34,580 nt of DNA, from contig CABIXF010000041.1 of assembly GCA_902362595.1 (NCBI GenBank), positions 1 to 34,580 of the forward strand, given 5' to 3'. The position numbers and the translations under genes are program-made. Below are positions 34,564 to 34,580 of the stretch, in pieces. This DNA comes from Bacteroidaceae bacterium. GTDB lineage: Bacteria > Bacteroidota > Bacteroidia > Bacteroidales > Bacteroidaceae. The notes beneath the pieces are model-generated. The model was given only the letters and a program-made list of their open reading frames with translations, was not told the origin of the DNA and ran no database searches. How positions within the stretch are numbered: the stretch's first letter is position 1; every line of letters begins with the position of its first letter.

Positions 34564-34580
34564 ATGTATTACGACAAGAT
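34564..34580 (+). CDS. Start of a further gene, cut by the window edge
   Basis: ATG at 34564 opens a frame MYYDK that runs off the window. Only five codons are visible, so nothing can be said of the product. The promoter box 21 nt upstream makes a real start plausible. It may be the first cargo gene or part of an inserted element. Confidence 0.3.

Larger units (their letters stand above)
26325..34580 (+). mobile_element. tRNA-integrated mobilizable genomic island (left end, truncated by window)
   Basis: Directly after the tRNA comes a plus-strand array of integrase, unknown gene, DUF3853, VapE, unknown gene, DNA-binding protein, MobC-like protein and relaxase. This is the usual backbone of Bacteroides mobilizable elements. 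The exact left boundary may lie inside the 3' half of the tRNA. No second copy of the tRNA end is seen by 34580, so the right attachment site and any cargo are outside the window. No type IV secretion genes are present, so transfer would need a helper conjugative element. VapE gives a resemblance to phage satellites. Confidence 0.85.

Noticed and set aside
1..34580. CRISPR array, rRNA genes or complete insertion sequences
   Set aside because: No regularly spaced repeats, rRNA segments or transposase genes were seen on either strand.

Overview
The window comes from a Bacteroidales genome, most likely Bacteroides or Phocaeicola. Four things point there: the family-specific protein sequences (L17 with a long Ala/Thr/Glu tail, the DUF3467 protein, DUF3853, the relaxase and MobC-like pair), the gene order of the ribosomal cluster without tuf or adk, promoters of the Bacteroides type (TTTG, about 19-21 nt, TAnnTTTG), and few Shine-Dalgarno sequences. 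No species is assigned.

Region 1 (1-18350, minus strand) is the fused str-S10-spc-alpha ribosomal superoperon, read right to left: rpsL, rpsG, fusA, rpsJ, rplC, rplD, rplW, rplB, rpsS, rplV, rpsC, rplP, rpmC, rpsQ, rplN, rplX, rplE, rpsN, rpsH, rplF, rplR, rpsE, rpmD, rplO, secY, map, infA, rpmJ, rpsM, rpsK, rpsD, rpoA, rplQ. It starts at a textbook Bacteroides promoter (18316-18346) and ends at a strong terminator (64-100). Two genes, rpmJ and rpmD, are short (38 and 58 aa). Larger gaps lie between rpsL and rpsG (150 nt), rpsK and rpsD (117 nt), fusA and rpsJ (93 nt) and rpsN and rpsH (58 nt). They hold hairpins that could be ribosomal-protein or processing sites.

Region 2 (18361-26100) holds a DUF3467 gene with its own promoter and terminator, an orphan secreted GH43 glycosidase on the plus strand, a DEAD-box RNA helicase of the CsdA/DbpA type, and a minus-strand operon of a calcium-type P-ATPase, a YihX-like HAD phosphatase and ribF. 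The GH43 and helicase genes converge on one palindromic terminator that includes both stop codons.

Region 3 (26212-34580) is a tRNA with a CAT anticodon followed by a mobilizable genomic island that runs off the right edge. Its order is tRNA, repeats that look like integrase arm sites, a structured and probably transcribed non-coding stretch, tyrosine recombinase, a 414-aa protein of unknown function, a DUF3853 (excisionase-like HTH) protein, a VapE-type SF3 helicase/primase-like ATPase, a 115-aa unknown, a winged-helix-like DNA-binding protein, a presumptive oriT gap, a MobC-like ribbon-helix-helix protein and a MOBP-type relaxase. Integrase and DUF3853 would serve integration and excision, VapE possible autonomous replication, and MobC and relaxase transfer in trans by a helper conjugative element. 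The cargo probably lies beyond the window. The tRNA has mismatches only between its 5' and 3' halves, which suggests that the island replaced the 3' half.

The most interesting parts are the chimeric-looking tRNA, the structured region between tRNA and integrase, the repeat-rich gaps around vapE, and the unassigned 414-aa and 115-aa island proteins.
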